DNA from: Glebionis coronaria
Taxonomy: Eukaryota > Streptophyta > Magnoliopsida > Asterales > Asteraceae
Direction of reading: 5' to 3'
DNA length: 64,000 nt
Assembly: GCA_025667525.1 (NCBI GenBank)
Contig: JANFOE010000050.1
Span: 868,001 to 932,000, forward strand
This document shows, piece after piece, positions 11,389 to 23,472 of the stretch. Numbering within the stretch: position 1 is the stretch's first letter; each line of letters starts with the position of its first letter. The position numbers and the translations under genes were made by a program. The notes under the pieces were generated by a model that searched no databases, was not told the origin of the DNA, and saw only the letters and a list, made by a program, of their open reading frames with translations.

Positions 11389-13123
11389 TGGGGGAGACCC
11401 ATGCTTATCCATGTACATATTATTGCTTTCTAATTAGTTAATGTGAGGGGATTTGTGCCCTTCCAACCTTTGTTCCGTGGTTGTTTGTGCATTGTGGTTT
11501 TTAGATCATGATCTTCACGATTGGAGCCTCTCGTGTTCGTTTTATGGGAGCACTCGATCGTTTGCTTTGGGTACTTTCTCAATATCCAAATGATATATCC
11601 TTTTATGTTCTAACCTTAGGTTATTAGCACACATCATAAACGGCTATTAATTTATTGGTTACACCCTTTCCATGCTAGATTAGGCTTTCGACTACGTCTC
11701 TAGTATGGAGGTGTTTGCACCTCTAGACTCGAAACATTGAGGACAATGTTTAACTTTAGTATGGGGGGGGGGGTGAATAGATACCTGCCTTGCCAAACCT
11801 TCACGCTTTCCAAGTTTATCTTTTTGTTTATCGTTTTGTTGCAAAATAAGGCTAAAAATGGCCAAATTTAAAAAATTTTCTCATATTTCATAAGTGTTTG
11901 AAGACACGAATGTAGATTTTCCGATGGCGAGAATAAGAGTAATTTTTGACTCGACCGTGCGTGTTGAGCACTTAGCTTTGATTCCTTAACTACACATTAG
12001 GCTAAGTCTCTTAAATGAGGACGAGAAATGATAGGGTTAATTATAAGTTACTATGCTAAACGTAGACTACTCGTATTCTTTCAAAAACTCATGTGTTCTC
12101 GTTGTTTGCTTATTCTCCCTTCGCTTGTAAATATTTTTTGCTTAATAAATATTGAGTTAGCGGTTTAGTTAGGATTGTTGGGTTTCTAATCTTTTCTAGT
12201 AGCTTCCGTGTAATTAAATTAGGAAGACATTAAGGTATCGCCAGCGTCACGGTTTTGAAGTATTGGCACCCGAATAATCGAAAGCTTCACCCAATAATAA
12301 GATTTCAAGTGCTCACCTAAATCTAGCAAACAATTTGAAGCCCCACAAGGCCGAAAAATCTATGCAAAATTGAAAGTGAATTAAGCCTTAATCTTCGAAG
12401 CTTTAAAGATCCAAAATTCGCTTTAGCGTGAGGATATACGTCTTTGGCTAATAAAACCACCGATGAGGCGGATAATAAAAGTCAAGGCAAGACCGAAGTC
12501 ATAATAAAAGCTTCATGGCGAAGTTGAATAAAAGATGGAGGTAAACCAAAGATAATAAGGCCCTTCCGTTAGGGGGCGTATAAAAGTCTTGGTAATAAGT
12601 CTCATGTTCAAAACCGCTATAAAACCGTGTTTATCGATTCTTCTTGTCAACTTAATTTTTTGACATCGTTGTCTATTAGGAGGGGTTATTGATTTGATGG
12701 TCTTAGTTACACCGTTAGGACTCTATTTTTAGACCTAAATCTCTATTATCGCATAAGTCAAACAATGTATCCTCGTGAAACATTCAAGACAAAATAAAAT
12801 ATAAGAGATACAACTTAGGAATAATGGGAGGATAAGTACGTGATTAGGGCATATGAGTAGTGTTAGCATTACTAACTTATAATGACAATGATCTCGTTGC
12901 ACGCTTGGCATGGAATTGGGGTGAAAATCGAGGACGATGAAATTATTTTTAACGAAGAATTCACGTGTTCTTATTCTATGAACCTAAACGTCCCATTTTG
13001 CGATGAAAATCATACATTATGTCTAAAACACAAGTAGTATTAATAGTAGTAGTGTAGTTAGTTTATCATTCCAATAAAGTGAATAAAAATAAATTTTGGA
13101 GGTGCTATGATACTTTATTCTAG
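11389..13123 (+). other. Element B 3' noncoding region, second part
   Basis: About 1.7 kb without an open frame of note. It shares ordered blocks with the noncoding region of A (19433-21432): a gggagacccatg-like block at the start, the AACATTGAGGACAATGTT hairpin, ACGAGAAATGATAG...AATTATAAGTT (B about 12022, A about 20360), CATCCTCGTGA...CATTCAAGACAA (B about 12770, A about 21126), and AACAATGATCTCGTT-like sequence (B about 12885, A about 21241). Confidence 0.7.
11733..11776 (+). promoter_or_regulatory. Internal (central) hairpin and polypurine-tract copy, element B
   Basis: Hairpin AACATTG-AGGA-CAATGTT (11733-11750), then TTTAGTATGG and a long G run (about 11755-11774). The same arrangement stands directly before the 3' LTR at 13124-13162. 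By analogy with central polypurine tracts of other retroelements it could prime a second plus strand; that role is inference. Confidence 0.55.
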
Positions 13124-13162
13124 CATTGCGTGAGGGCACGACAATGGTTTAGTATGGGGGAG
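13124..13162 (+). promoter_or_regulatory. Terminal hairpin and polypurine tract, element B
   Basis: A stem CATTGCGTG / CACG-(A)-CAATG with loop AGGG (13124-13146) is followed by AGTATGGGGGAG ending at 13162, the base before the 3' LTR. The purine run primes plus-strand DNA synthesis in LTR elements. Confidence 0.8.
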
Positions 13163-16100
13163 TGATAAGACTGCTTTTATACATAGTCTCATCGTCCAAA
13201 TCGGGCTTAAAATGCATAAAATATCATTAAAACTGCCAAATATATGCTCGTGTTTGTTGCTTGTGTATTTTAGGTACGGATATTGAGGAAATGGCAAAAA
13301 GATCACAAGAATCAATAAAAAACGAACACGAGAAACGAAGCCGCACAATGAACCGGGCCCAAATCTGGAATTTCCAAAAATGACCTTGAAGAATTGAAGA
13401 TTGGCAACTTTAGTCCCTCAATTTTTGAAGATTTATCAAGATTGGTCCTTATAGAAATCAAGTTATGCAAGAATGGTCCTTGAGGAATGAAGATTGTACA
13501 AGTTTAGCCCTTGGGAATTGAAGAATTTACATTTGAAGTCCTTATATTAAGTTTGAAAACTTAATTGTGCCAAAAGTGTCAAAATGCCAAACTTATTTAT
13601 AAAGGAAAAGTGGTTTGGAGCTGATTATTTACAACATGAAAGAAGGAAGAAACATGGGGGGGGGGGTTAAACTGCCAAACAACACAACTTCATCCACCAC
13701 CCAGAAACTGACACCTCACCATACCCGACCCTACCCCACTTACCCAACCCAAAACCAGCCCAACCCGTAACCCACAACCCAACAAACCAGTTTATTAAAT
13801 AAACCTGGTCAAAACCAGTCAAACCTTCCCATTTTTCCCACTTAACACTTAATTTAAAAAACTAAACCCCCATTTCGGATTAAACCACTCCCCATTATCC
13901 ACATAAACCCTAGAATCCCCAGTTACAATTAACTCTTAAACAAAGGGTTTTTTGGCAAATCTTTCCAGATCACTGATTAAGCTCACTACAAACAAAACCC
14001 CACACCCAGATTCTTCAACCCGTGACCCAAAAGGGTCCCACGTTGGTCCCCTGCACCCCTGTTTGGACATAAATGGCAAGAAACGAATCCTGCAATCCAT
14101 CCAACATCCCAGAATCACTACTTGGTCCCCAAGGAGCACATTGAACGCCCAAGATCAATTCAACAGCTGGTATCCATCCAAATCCTCACATGGGCAGAAT
14201 TTTGACCAAATTTTCAAGAGAAGACCAAGGGCTTTTTAGGGAATTCCATGTATTAGGGTTTAAGCATACTAGAATCTTCCTTTCACTTGTATAAAATGAG
14301 ACGCATGTGTCTCATTCTACTTGTTCCAGATTTTTACTCAAAAAAAATTGTAATCCCTTTTTTAATTAATATAAAGTTGGTGTTTGTTTAAAAGTAATTC
14401 CTTTTATGATTTTTTAAAAAGTTGGTATATGTTTGAGTATTGATCTGAGTTCCATTAATATTGTGCAAAACATATTTTGTGTTTTGAATTTTCAGAAACA
14501 AGGTTTCTGAAAAAGGTGGATTTTTGGTTAAAATCTTGTTCAAAATTTGGTTTTCCAAGGTTGGAATTGGTTTTGTTAAGTGTTTTTGAAAGGAAGATAT
14601 TTGAGTCGATTACTTGAAAAAGATTTGAAAAGTTTCAAAAATCAGAAATTGGATAGTATTGTTGTTCATTGTTCATTGCAGGAAATCCATTGGAGCTCTT
14701 GTGTTGTCCAAGAGATCTGCACAGGCCCGGGCCTGTTAGGAGATGGCTAGCAGCCATTGTTGGGCCTGGATGTAGGTCCAACAAGGTACCTCCTTGTCCC
14801 TTGGTTTCAATTTTCATATATTACTGATTTTGGTGTTTATGGAATTTATGCATGAGAGTTGTTCATTTGTTTGTTTAAGTGTTTGATTTCACTGAATAGT
14901 TGGTTGTATGCATGTTTAGGACTGGTCTAACCAGTTTGGTTTGAGTTGGTTGAGATTTGTCTTGTAAAACTTCATGTTCAGAATATAAAGGGGTGTTTGG
15001 ATTAAGGTTCATATCAGGGTAAATCAATTAAGATTTGTTTAAATTTTGTTTAGAATCACTCTTAGGGTTGAAAAAGGTTGTATGCTAGCTTAGCTTTCAG
15101 TTTGGTAGGGTTTAAGTCACAATTGCATGATAAAAAATTGGTTTGAGCAGTCTAAATCAGAAAGTGCATTTTATTGCCTATTTTGTAATTTTTGAGCCAT
15201 CAAATCTTGTAGTCTGTTAGATTATAGGCTAACCTAGGATTGTGCATTGCTGGTATGTCATTTGGTTGATCTTTGTGCAAGTATTTGGCCATTGAATTTC
15301 ATTATTGTGCAAGTAAAAACGTAGTTACAGTTCATCAGAAACTACAAAGCTTCATCAGAAACATAGTGTGCTTGTTTTGCTTGATTTTTGTGAAAAGACT
15401 TGTGTTTTTCTTGTTTGATTGACTTCCCACAACCCTACAGGTTATGGGAGTGCCCCATTGTCCAAGTAAAAACCAATCAAAAGCTTTCCTAAGCTTAAAC
15501 AGTCACCAGATCAAAATATTACACTAGCAGTGGGAAAAAGTTTCCCTTGCTTGCACAATTGTTTCCCCTGCTTCACTAGCAGACAAGACTTGGTCACATG
15601 TCACTTTCAGCTTTTTAGATTTTTTGTCTTTAGTGCCCAATTTTTAGAGTCAGGACTTGAAACTTGTTTTGTAATTTTTCTAATTTAATTTAGGATTTTT
15701 CTGTTTAATTATTTTTTATTTTACTCTTCATTTGCTATTTTTTAGGTTTTATAGCATTTTTAATTAACTTTTTAATTACTGTTTTTGGCATTCAGTGAAA
15801 AAATCATTATTTTTTAGTTTTAAAAATTTTGTTAGAATCAGAAAAATAATTTAAGATTTTTAGTTAAAAAAGTTTTCACTGTTCATCTTTTATTATTTTT
15901 AGAATTAATTTAGTATAATTAGGGTTTAATATTAAACTGCTTTTGTCTTTTAGTGGTAAATTTTATATTTTTCAAACTTTTTCAATTTTCTACTGTTCAT
16001 TAGAGTAAATTAGGATTTTTAAAATTGGTAAATTATTTTTGGCATTATTTTATTATTTTTTATAATTATTTTAGTTTTAAAATAGTTTTTAGTGATTTAA

Positions 16101-16621
16101 AAAATAGAAAAATAGTTTTTAAAAATTAGGAAAAATACTTTTTAGTCTTTAGATAATATAAGTAAGTTATTTTTTTAATAAAATAATATTTTGGACATTT
16201 TGATTAATTATATTTAATTTTAGGGCTTTAATTAGAATTTAAAATTAAATATTTAATTAATAAAAGGTTATAAAATATTTTTATTGGATTTTTCTTCTTA
16301 TTTATATTATTTTAGACTTGTTTTAGCTTTCAATTAATTTTTAGGTTAAAAATTTTTAATTTTGTAGTTTTTACGGTTTTACGTGAACGCCTTTTCATCT
16401 TAGCTCAATCCGTCTTCGCAACCGTCTTTCTCTTTCTTATTTCTATTTTTCTTTTCTTCTCATTATAATCACAAACATTAATCAATTCATCACACAACAC
16501 ACGTGCCTCCTCGAGAACGAACTCACTTTTAGGGTCATTCACACACGGTTTTCCTAAATCGTCGTGCATACTTGCCCTAATTGCCTTGTTTTCCTAAACA
16601 AGTGCATTTTTACAACTATCA
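13163..16621 (+). repeat. 3' LTR of element B
   Basis: 3459 bp, TGATAAGACT...ACAACTATCA, matching 301-3764. Differences by eye are scattered single bases, a run-length change in the G tract near 13660 and a few short indels in the AT-rich part. A probable TATA box is at 14290-14296. Confidence 0.95.
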
Positions 16622-16626
16622 CACAT
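16622..16626. repeat. Target-site duplication of element B, right copy
   Basis: CACAT, matching 296-300. Confidence 0.93.
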
Positions 16627-17473
16627 CATGCCGAAAAATGGTTTGATCGTCTCCCGAAGAATTCTATTCACACTTGGGATGACATGACTCAACGCTTTTT
16701 GTCGCGCTACTTTCCACCATCCATGGTCACAAGCCTTCGCAATCAAATCAGCGGTTTCATGTAAGAACCCGATGAATCTCTTTTTGATGCTTGGGAAAGA
16801 TATAATGTTTTGATTGATCGTTGTCCAAACCACAACATGCTTCCCGTCAAATTGATGGATACTTTCTACAACGGTTTGACTTTTCGTGATCGTGATACGA
16901 TTAATGCAGCCGCCGGTGGCACATTTATGAAAAGGAGACCCGAGGAGTGTAGAGAGCTAATTGAGAACATGACTACTCACCATAAAAACTGGGATTCCTC
17001 TGCTTCTTCAAGGAACAACCCGAGAGTCAATGTTTCCTCCACCTCAGCAAACCCTGATATGACCAAACTCACCCGCATGATGACTGAAATGAGCAAAAGT
17101 ATCACGCTTCTCGCTTCAAACCAACAACAACAACAAGTTAAAGTGGTTGCTAATCCTTGTGAAACATGCGGCGGTCCTCACTCATACACCGATTGTCCTT
17201 CTATTTAAGGAAATCCGGAAAATGTGTATGCGGCTTACGGTAATTATTCACCGGAAAATTACCAAGCTCGACCTCAAGGGGATAGAAATTTGTTGAGTTA
17301 CCGATCAAACAATTACCTTTCACCCGGTTTTTATCCTCAAAACCAAAACCCCGCCAACAACTACAATAGAAGCAACCAAATCCCACTAAGAGCTTCTAAT
17401 CCTTATCACCCACCCACCCAACAACCCCCACCCATTAATCCGGATGTTGAAGCCATAATGAGAACCCAAGGGT
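16627..17473 (+). pseudogene. Element A gag, continued after element B
   Basis: The gag frame broken at 300 resumes here in frame 1. It contains the middle of the gag domain (WFDRLPKNSIHTWDDM, then DTFYNGL and INAAAGGTF near 16858-16925) and a zinc knuckle CETCGGPHSYTDC (CX2CX3HX4C, 17158-17196). A Tyr/Asn/Pro/Gln-rich segment follows. In-frame stops lie at 16762-16764 (TAA, probably from CAA) and 17206-17208 (TAA). An apparent extra G near 17470-17472 then shifts the frame, and the protein continues in the frame of 17552. Together with 1-300 and the protease part this is one broken gag-protease gene. Confidence 0.86.
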
Positions 17474-19432
17474 GAGCAAATCAAGAATCTACAGAGCCAA
17501 ATTATCAATCTTAAAGGAGATATAACCAAGCAAGGAAATGAGATAAGATCCGTGCTTCGAGATAATATCCAATCTTCCTTCAGCAATCAAACAAATGATT
17601 TAAAGAATATGCTTGCTAGTTTCTTGCCTGCCGCTCAACCTTCTACTTCGAGTTCTCTACCTTCAAACACCGTCACCAATCCGCGAGCAAATGTGAATGC
17701 TATTACTACTCGTAGTGGAATTACCATTGTCGATCCACCGATCCCGCCACCATCATCTACACCTCCTCCACCACCATTTATCCCTACTCCTCCTACACCT
17801 AGTATTAGTGCACCATTACCGTCTCCGCCTCGTCATGACGATGTACCTAGGAAGGACCCTTCAACATCTCAACCTTTACCTACTACACCTGCACCTTCAC
17901 CACCCAAACCCAATATCCCTTATCCTTCTCGTTTAGGCAAGACCAAAATGCTAACCAAGGATGACTCTGAAGTGTCACGCTATGTGAGGATGATCTCTCA
18001 AATGAACTTCAACATTAGCTTTCTTAAAGCACTTGTCCACATGCCAAAATTTGTTAAAGCATTTAAGGAATTGCTTAACAAGAAGGAAAAGCTGATTGAA
18101 CTCGCCAACACACGCTTAAATGAAAACTGCTCTGCAGTTATTCTTAAAGAACTTACGGAAAAGCTTGGAGATCCCGGTCGTTTTGTGTTGCCTTGCGTGT
18201 TCAACAAAACTGAAGAATTTACTGCCCTTGCTGATCTCGGGGCCAGTATTAATCTTATGCCTTTGAGTGTTTGGAAAACACTATCATTACCCGACCTCAC
18301 TCCAACAAAGATGACTCTTGAACTTGCAAACCGCACTCTCGCTTACCCCGTTGGTATAGCCGAAGACGTGTTCATAAAAGTTGGCACATTTACTTTCCCG
18401 GTCGACTTTGTCGTTGTTGATTATGAAATGGACCCTCGTATTCCTTTAATACTTGGTCGGCCATTCTTGAGAACCGGACGAGCTTTAGTAGATGTGGCCG
18501 AAGGTGAGTTAATCTTAAGAGTCGGGGATGATGCACAAGCTTTCAAAATGGGAAAGCTCATAAGTAAATCCTTTGGAGGCAGAGAATCAGTGAATATGAT
18601 TAATGTGCATGATGACTTTGTTGTCTACAACAATCCTCTATTAGATTCATCCATTGATAATCCACTTTTTCAAGATGATATGGATGATTCTCTATCCCAT
18701 TTAGAACCTTCTCCCATTTTTGATTCCCCACCGATCTTTGATGCTTATGATGATGAGTCTAGCTCAGATTCGGATGATTATGATGACCTTACTTCTGCGT
18801 ATCCCGATCTGCCCACGTATGATGATTTCGATGAGGCTGATACTCTTTCGAGCGATTCTTCACATGATGAAGATCCTCCGCCATCACTCGATCCTACTTT
18901 GGACGATTACTCATCTGAGGAAGATTTCTCTACGTTTCTCAACACTTACTTCCCTCATGAGAGTGATGCACCTCCTTATGATTTTGAAGATTATCGTCTT
19001 GATCCTACTTTGGATTTGAAGAACATTCTTTCAAAGGAGAAGAAACCGGTCGACACCAATATCCGCAGCACATATGATTTAACACCTCTTTGTCCCCCTT
19101 CTGAGGACGAGGTTGTGCTTCTTCGCGGATCTTCTTCACATTCTACTGAGCCTGAGTGCTATTTTCCCTTAAAGGAAAAGGTGTTCGACAACGGTATCGA
19201 TATTCTGCAGCCATCTCAGTATCCACCTGATGAAATAAAAGGAAATATCTTTGGAACTTATGGAAATCTGCTTGCACCACTTCACCCTTGCTTCCACCGT
19301 GCTCCATCGCTGCTTAAGGGAACCTTGCCTACTCTTCTTTGGCTTGCCTTGTTCGCCTTAAGCTTGTGCTATTTGATGGACGAAAACTATGTCTTTGATC
19401 CTGGTGGATATATTTCATGCTTCTTCCTATGA
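17474..19432 (+). pseudogene. Element A protease and C-terminal tail
   Basis: Continuous open frame after the frameshift. A helical stretch (about 17480-17600) and a Pro/Ser/Thr-rich linker with ITTRSG precede a retropepsin with DLGAS (Asp codon 18233-18235) and LILGRPFLRTGRAL near 18450. After the protease come about 250 residues rich in Asp, Glu and Ser (DDESSSDSDDYDD near 18750), and the protein ends with a hydrophobic, membrane-like segment (LPTLLWLALFALSLCYLM, about 19325-19378) and DENYVFDPGG. Related plant proteins normally run from this protease into reverse transcriptase; here there is none before the stop at 19430-19432. The tail could be a leftover of a lost downstream gene, but B has a similar end, which argues for a conserved feature. 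Confidence 0.85.
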
Positions 19433-21432
19433 TGATCAAGGTCGAGTCAGGCTCACGACTCGGTAAACAAAAACCAAGCGCTTCTTGGGAGGCAACCCAT
19501 GCATCTATCTTTTTGCTTTCTTTATCATAAGTGTAGGGGGGAGACCCGTTGGTTTGCTATTTCCTCTCCTCCCTTCTTATAATCAGGGATTCGAGCTTCA
19601 ATGATCCACTCTTGATGATTCTTGACGACCCGTGATTCCGTGTTCACTTCTTCCCGGTTCTATCCTAAACTCTTTTCGATTCACTATTTTATATTTTCTC
19701 AATATTAAAATAGGAATCTCTTTAGTTGTCTCTTCCTTAGCGAGATTTAAACAACGTGCACAATGTCCTAAGTGTAGGGGAGTTTACTCCCACATGCTTA
19801 AACATTGAGGACAATGTTCATGTTAAGTGTAGGGGGACTTCTATCGAAGTTAAGTGGCCTTTTCCTTGTATTTGTCCTCATTTTAACCGGAAAATTTGAT
19901 TTTTCGACATTTTTCAAAATTTTTAATCTATTTTGGCCTAGTTGTATAGTTGTTTTTACCTTTGTTTAGTTATTTTCTTTCCTTTTAGAATAAATTTTTA
20001 ATAAAGAGGTTTTAATTTTTAAACGTTGTGATTTTTTTTGACTCAACCCGAGTTTACTTATCTAAGTTACTCTAGCTAGTATCCTTAACGTGTTTAAGTC
20101 AAGTTTTGCTAGGCTTTTATATAGGGAGCTATAAAACGCGAAAGTCTTAACTCTCACGGGTTAAGAACAAGAACTTTTCGCAAGTTCCTATAATTGATCC
20201 TAGAGAGTCGTTTATCAAGGGAACTTTAAAACGCGATTTCTAAACTTGAAAAAGTCTAAGAATTTGCAAGATCCTATAGGCGACTCGAAAACCCAAAACT
20301 TTGATTTAATAGGCTAAGCATCCACGAGTCTCATTCCTTGAGATTTTAAACTGTGGAGAACGAGAAATGATAGAGCCAATTATAAGTTCGGTATTCTTTC
20401 GTGAATTTATGTGAGTTAATTATGAGCCTATTCTCTCATCGCTTGCTAATAAATTTATCTGCAATAAATAAGGTTGTACGATTTGAAAAGTTACTTAGCT
20501 TCTAGCCCAAGATCGTTTAAAAGTTGCTCGGTATGGATTAGAGTTCATAGCCAAGGCATAACTTATTGAAGCGGGATGCGAATATTGGCGAGTCCAAAAA
20601 GGTCCTAACAAGGCATGAGGGCTATATTTTGTTGCTAAATATCCAAAGTGATGTGAAGAATCATTTATCGAAAATCAATATGAAGGATCGAGACACACGA
20701 CGAAAAGCAAAAACTCCCCAAAAGTCATGGAGAAGTGTATCCGAAAAGACCCTAACAAGGTATGAGGATAAATAGATCCAAGTCATAAAAGGAGGCGGAT
20801 CGTTGTATATCAAAGTCCAAAATAAAGATTGGAGAAAAATGAAGAAGTCGTGGTCCAAATATGAATCTCTCAAAACTTCAAGTGAAGAAATTCCTATTAT
20901 GAAGAGAAGGCCATTATTTCATGAACGTCTCTCAAGGTTTGAAGTATGAAGTCGCTGCCAAATATCGGTCCGAGAAAGGTCTCAAATCGCGAAGCGAGTT
21001 ATGCCAAGATATGAACTTTATGAGGTCCCGAGAAGCAGTTTTAAAGATTTTGTCCATTAGCTAACTATTGATTAAATCGTTCACTTTATTTTCGGACTAA
21101 ATAACTATCGAAATAAGTCAACAATGCATCCTCGTGATCATTCAAGACAACAATAAAATATAAGAGATACCCATAGGAATAAGGGAGTCTAAGTGAATAA
21201 TTGGCCCACATGAGTTCATGTTAGTTTGCTAACTTACAATAACAATGATCTCGTTTTTAAGCTTAGTTTGGAGAAAGTGAAAACTTGAGGATGATGATTA
21301 TTCATGACATTTCCAAAACCCAAGGTATGCTTTTGATTTCCTTACTTTGAATGTTTATAGTTTCTATCTCTTTAATAAAGGCCAACGTGGATTGATTATG
21401 ATGAAAAGTGTAATCTTGCTTTGTAACTAATG
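19433..21432 (+). other. Element A 3' noncoding region
   Basis: About 2 kb with no convincing gene. It begins with a block like that of B (GACTCGGT...CAAG...GGGAGGCAACCCATG) and contains four AAGTGTAGGG polypurine-like copies counting the terminal one (19529, 19770, 19825, 21459). It also has the AACATTGAGGACAATGTT hairpin and the other blocks shared with B. Small open frames at 20566-20775 are not conserved in B. Confidence 0.7.
19801..19836 (+). promoter_or_regulatory. Internal hairpin and polypurine-tract copy, element A
   Basis: AACATTG-AGGA-CAATGTT at 19801-19818, identical to B 11733-11750, followed after six bases by AAGTGTAGGGGGA (19825-19837). Same arrangement as the terminal module. 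Confidence 0.55.
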
Positions 21433-21472
21433 CATTGCATGAGGACATTGCAATGGTCAAGTGTAGGGTATT
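21433..21472 (+). promoter_or_regulatory. Terminal hairpin and polypurine tract, element A
   Basis: Stem CATTGCATG / CAT-(T)-GCAATG with loop AGGA (21433-21455), then AAGTGTAGGGTATT directly before the LTR at 21473. Confidence 0.7.
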
Positions 21473-21961
21473 TGATAGGTGTGTAAACACCCATCCTTTC
21501 TACCACTTAAATACAATAATAACCGGACCAAAACGTGTATTTTATGTCTTTTATGTCGGAATTATGCGTGGTTTGTGTTTTTGTTGTGATTTAGGACGAA
21601 AAGGTGAAAAGTGGAGAAAACACGGGCATTCACGGGCTTTTATTGGAGAAAAAGATGAAAGACGAAGTCGAGAAGTCAAGAGTGCAAAAAGAACGGAAGT
21701 CCAAGACCAATTCTGAAGATTTATCGAAGAAAAAGTCAAAAGACGGAAGTTTACTTAAAGCCGAAGAACTCAAGTCTTATTTATTGAAATTAAAAGACGA
21801 GTTCAAAGAAATCCCGAGCCAAAAGTCATAAAAAGTCCAAGATTAAAGAAGATAAGAAGAAAAAGACTAAGCATGCAATTAACAAAGAGATTAAGAAGGA
21901 AGGGCCTAATGATGCAATTAAGACAAAAGGAAAGAGGGGAGGAAGCTTCCTAATCCTCCCC

Positions 21962-21971
21962 TATATATATA
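21962..21971 (+). promoter_or_regulatory. Probable TATA box of the A LTR
   Basis: TATATATATA after CCTCCCC, about 490 bp into the LTR. Position and composition fit a core promoter; no further proof. Confidence 0.4.
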
Positions 21972-22426
21972 GATTAGTTGTTAATCATTTTTCTTTGTTG
22001 GCTAATAGTGACAATTAGTTCTTCCATTTATTTACCTTGCACCTTTAAATTCATGTCAATTTAATTACTTGTCAAATTTAATTACCTTGTCTTGCACCTT
22101 AAATTCCTTTAATTTCAAGTAAGTTTCCATTTAATTCTTGTCAATCTTTACTTTATTTTGTTAATCTCCTATCTACCTTTCTTAATCTTTGATTTTTATG
22201 TTTATGTTCATGTTCATATTCTTATTTTGATCAAAGTGGGTTTTGATTATTGTGGTTAGATTTGTTAGTTTTATTGATTTGGATAGTTTGTTTATGATTA
22301 TTGGATGTTTTGTTATTAGTTTGGTTTAATCTTTTGTTTAATTTTGGTTAAATTGTGATTAGATTCGTTGTTATTGTATTTCCCTGTTCTTCGGGGGTGT
22401 TTGTTTCTATTACTGTGATTCCCAGG

Positions 22427-22996
22427 AAAGTTCCGAACAAGCACAAACTTCCGAACCAAGGTTCCCAAGACCAAAAACTTCCGAATCAGAAACTTCCGAA
22501 CCAGAAGCTTCCGAACGAAAGTCCCGACTCAGGGAACTTCCGAATCAAGAAGTTCCGAACGAGAGTTCTGATTCAGAAGTCTTCCGAATCAAAGTCTTCC
22601 GAACCAGGAGTTGTTCATCCGGAAGTGTTCTGAATCAGGCTTGTTTAAAAGTTCCGAACCAAGAACTTCATTCGGAAGTACTCCGAACAGAAAACTTCCG
22701 GATCAAGTAAAGACTTCTGAATCAAAAGCTTCCGAACCAAGAACTTCCGAATCAAAAGTTCCGGACCAGGGTTTCTTGTTCATTCGAAAGAGTTCCGGAT
22801 AAAGAAGTTCCGAACCAGTTTAGTTCCGAATCAGCAGAAGTTCCGAACGAAAGATTATTTTGGATAAGTGACATATTCAGAATAATTAGTTCCGGATCAA
22901 GGATTTTGGTAAATAATCCGAGTGAAGAAGAATTATTCCGAAGGAAGGTGACATTCCGGATGAGTGATTGTTCCGAACGAAGGATTATTCCGAATG
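22427..22996 (+). repeat. Degenerate TTCCGAA minisatellite in the A LTR
   Basis: About 570 bp holding roughly two dozen copies of TTCCG(A/G)A, plus variants such as TTCTGAA, spaced about 12-25 bp and mostly joined by A/C/G-rich linkers like CCAGAAG or ATCAAAG. One frame reads short KLPNQ repeats but has stops and is unlikely to be coding. The array lies downstream of the probable TATA box, so it would be transcribed. Confidence 0.8.
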
Positions 22997-23472
22997 AGCT
23001 GTATTCAGGTTCTTTCTAGTTTATGTTTTTTTTTTATTTTTAATTTGAAGCTTTATTTTTCTCGCCTTTTTCCTTTGACGCACTTTAAGTTTACTTGCCT
23101 TAGATTTATTTTAGCCTTGCCTTAGTTTAAGTTTTAGTTGCGTTTTAAGTTTGCCTTAGATAGTTTTAAGTTTGCGTTATTTACTTTAGTGCCTTTTAAT
23201 TTCTCGTCACGCTTTTAATTACTTGCTCTTTTATTATTTTAAATTAGACTTAGATTTATTTTAAGTGCCCTTTTACTTTTAAGTTTTGCACATTTTTAAT
23301 ATACTACAACGACACATTTTTGTTTCACCAAAGACAGCTGAGTCGCATAGTGAACCTAGATCAATTCGATTAGACCACGAGAACGATAAACTTTCTTATT
23401 ATAAACACAGTTTTTCAATTCGAAGAGATTGGTACAACGATAATTTTTAACCTGAGTAAAATCTAGTTATCA

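Larger units (their letters stand above)
301..16621 (+). mobile_element. Element B: LTR retrotransposon encoding gag-protease only
   Basis: A complete 16.3 kb element with two 3.46 kb LTRs, a tRNA-Asp-type primer-binding site, one long gag-protease frame, a polypurine tract and a CACAT duplication. About 3.5 kb of it is a later solo LTR (7897-11383), so the original length was about 12.8 kb. No reverse transcriptase, RNase H or integrase motif is visible in any frame, so it must have depended on enzymes from another element. It resembles known non-autonomous plant classes (TR-GAG, LARD) but keeps a protease and a long coding frame. Confidence 0.93.
21473..23472 (+). repeat. 3' LTR of element A (right boundary tentative)
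   Basis: The left end is set by the polypurine tract and TGATAGGTGT, which starts a hairpin (GATAGGTGT / ACACCCATC) like that of the B LTR. The right end is placed at TAGTTATCA because B ends ACTATCA, giving 2.0 kb. The partner LTR is outside the window, so neither the exact end nor the target duplication (it would be CACAA or similar) can be verified. Confidence 0.6.

Noticed and set aside
19325..19432. Envelope-like gene at the end of the A frame
   Set aside because: There is a single hydrophobic segment but no separate ORF, signal peptide or surface domain; it is described only as a hydrophobic tail.
22427..22996. Possible CRISPR-like array
   Set aside because: Units are irregular in spacing and sequence, have no unique equal-length spacers and sit in a plant LTR; a minisatellite is the better description.
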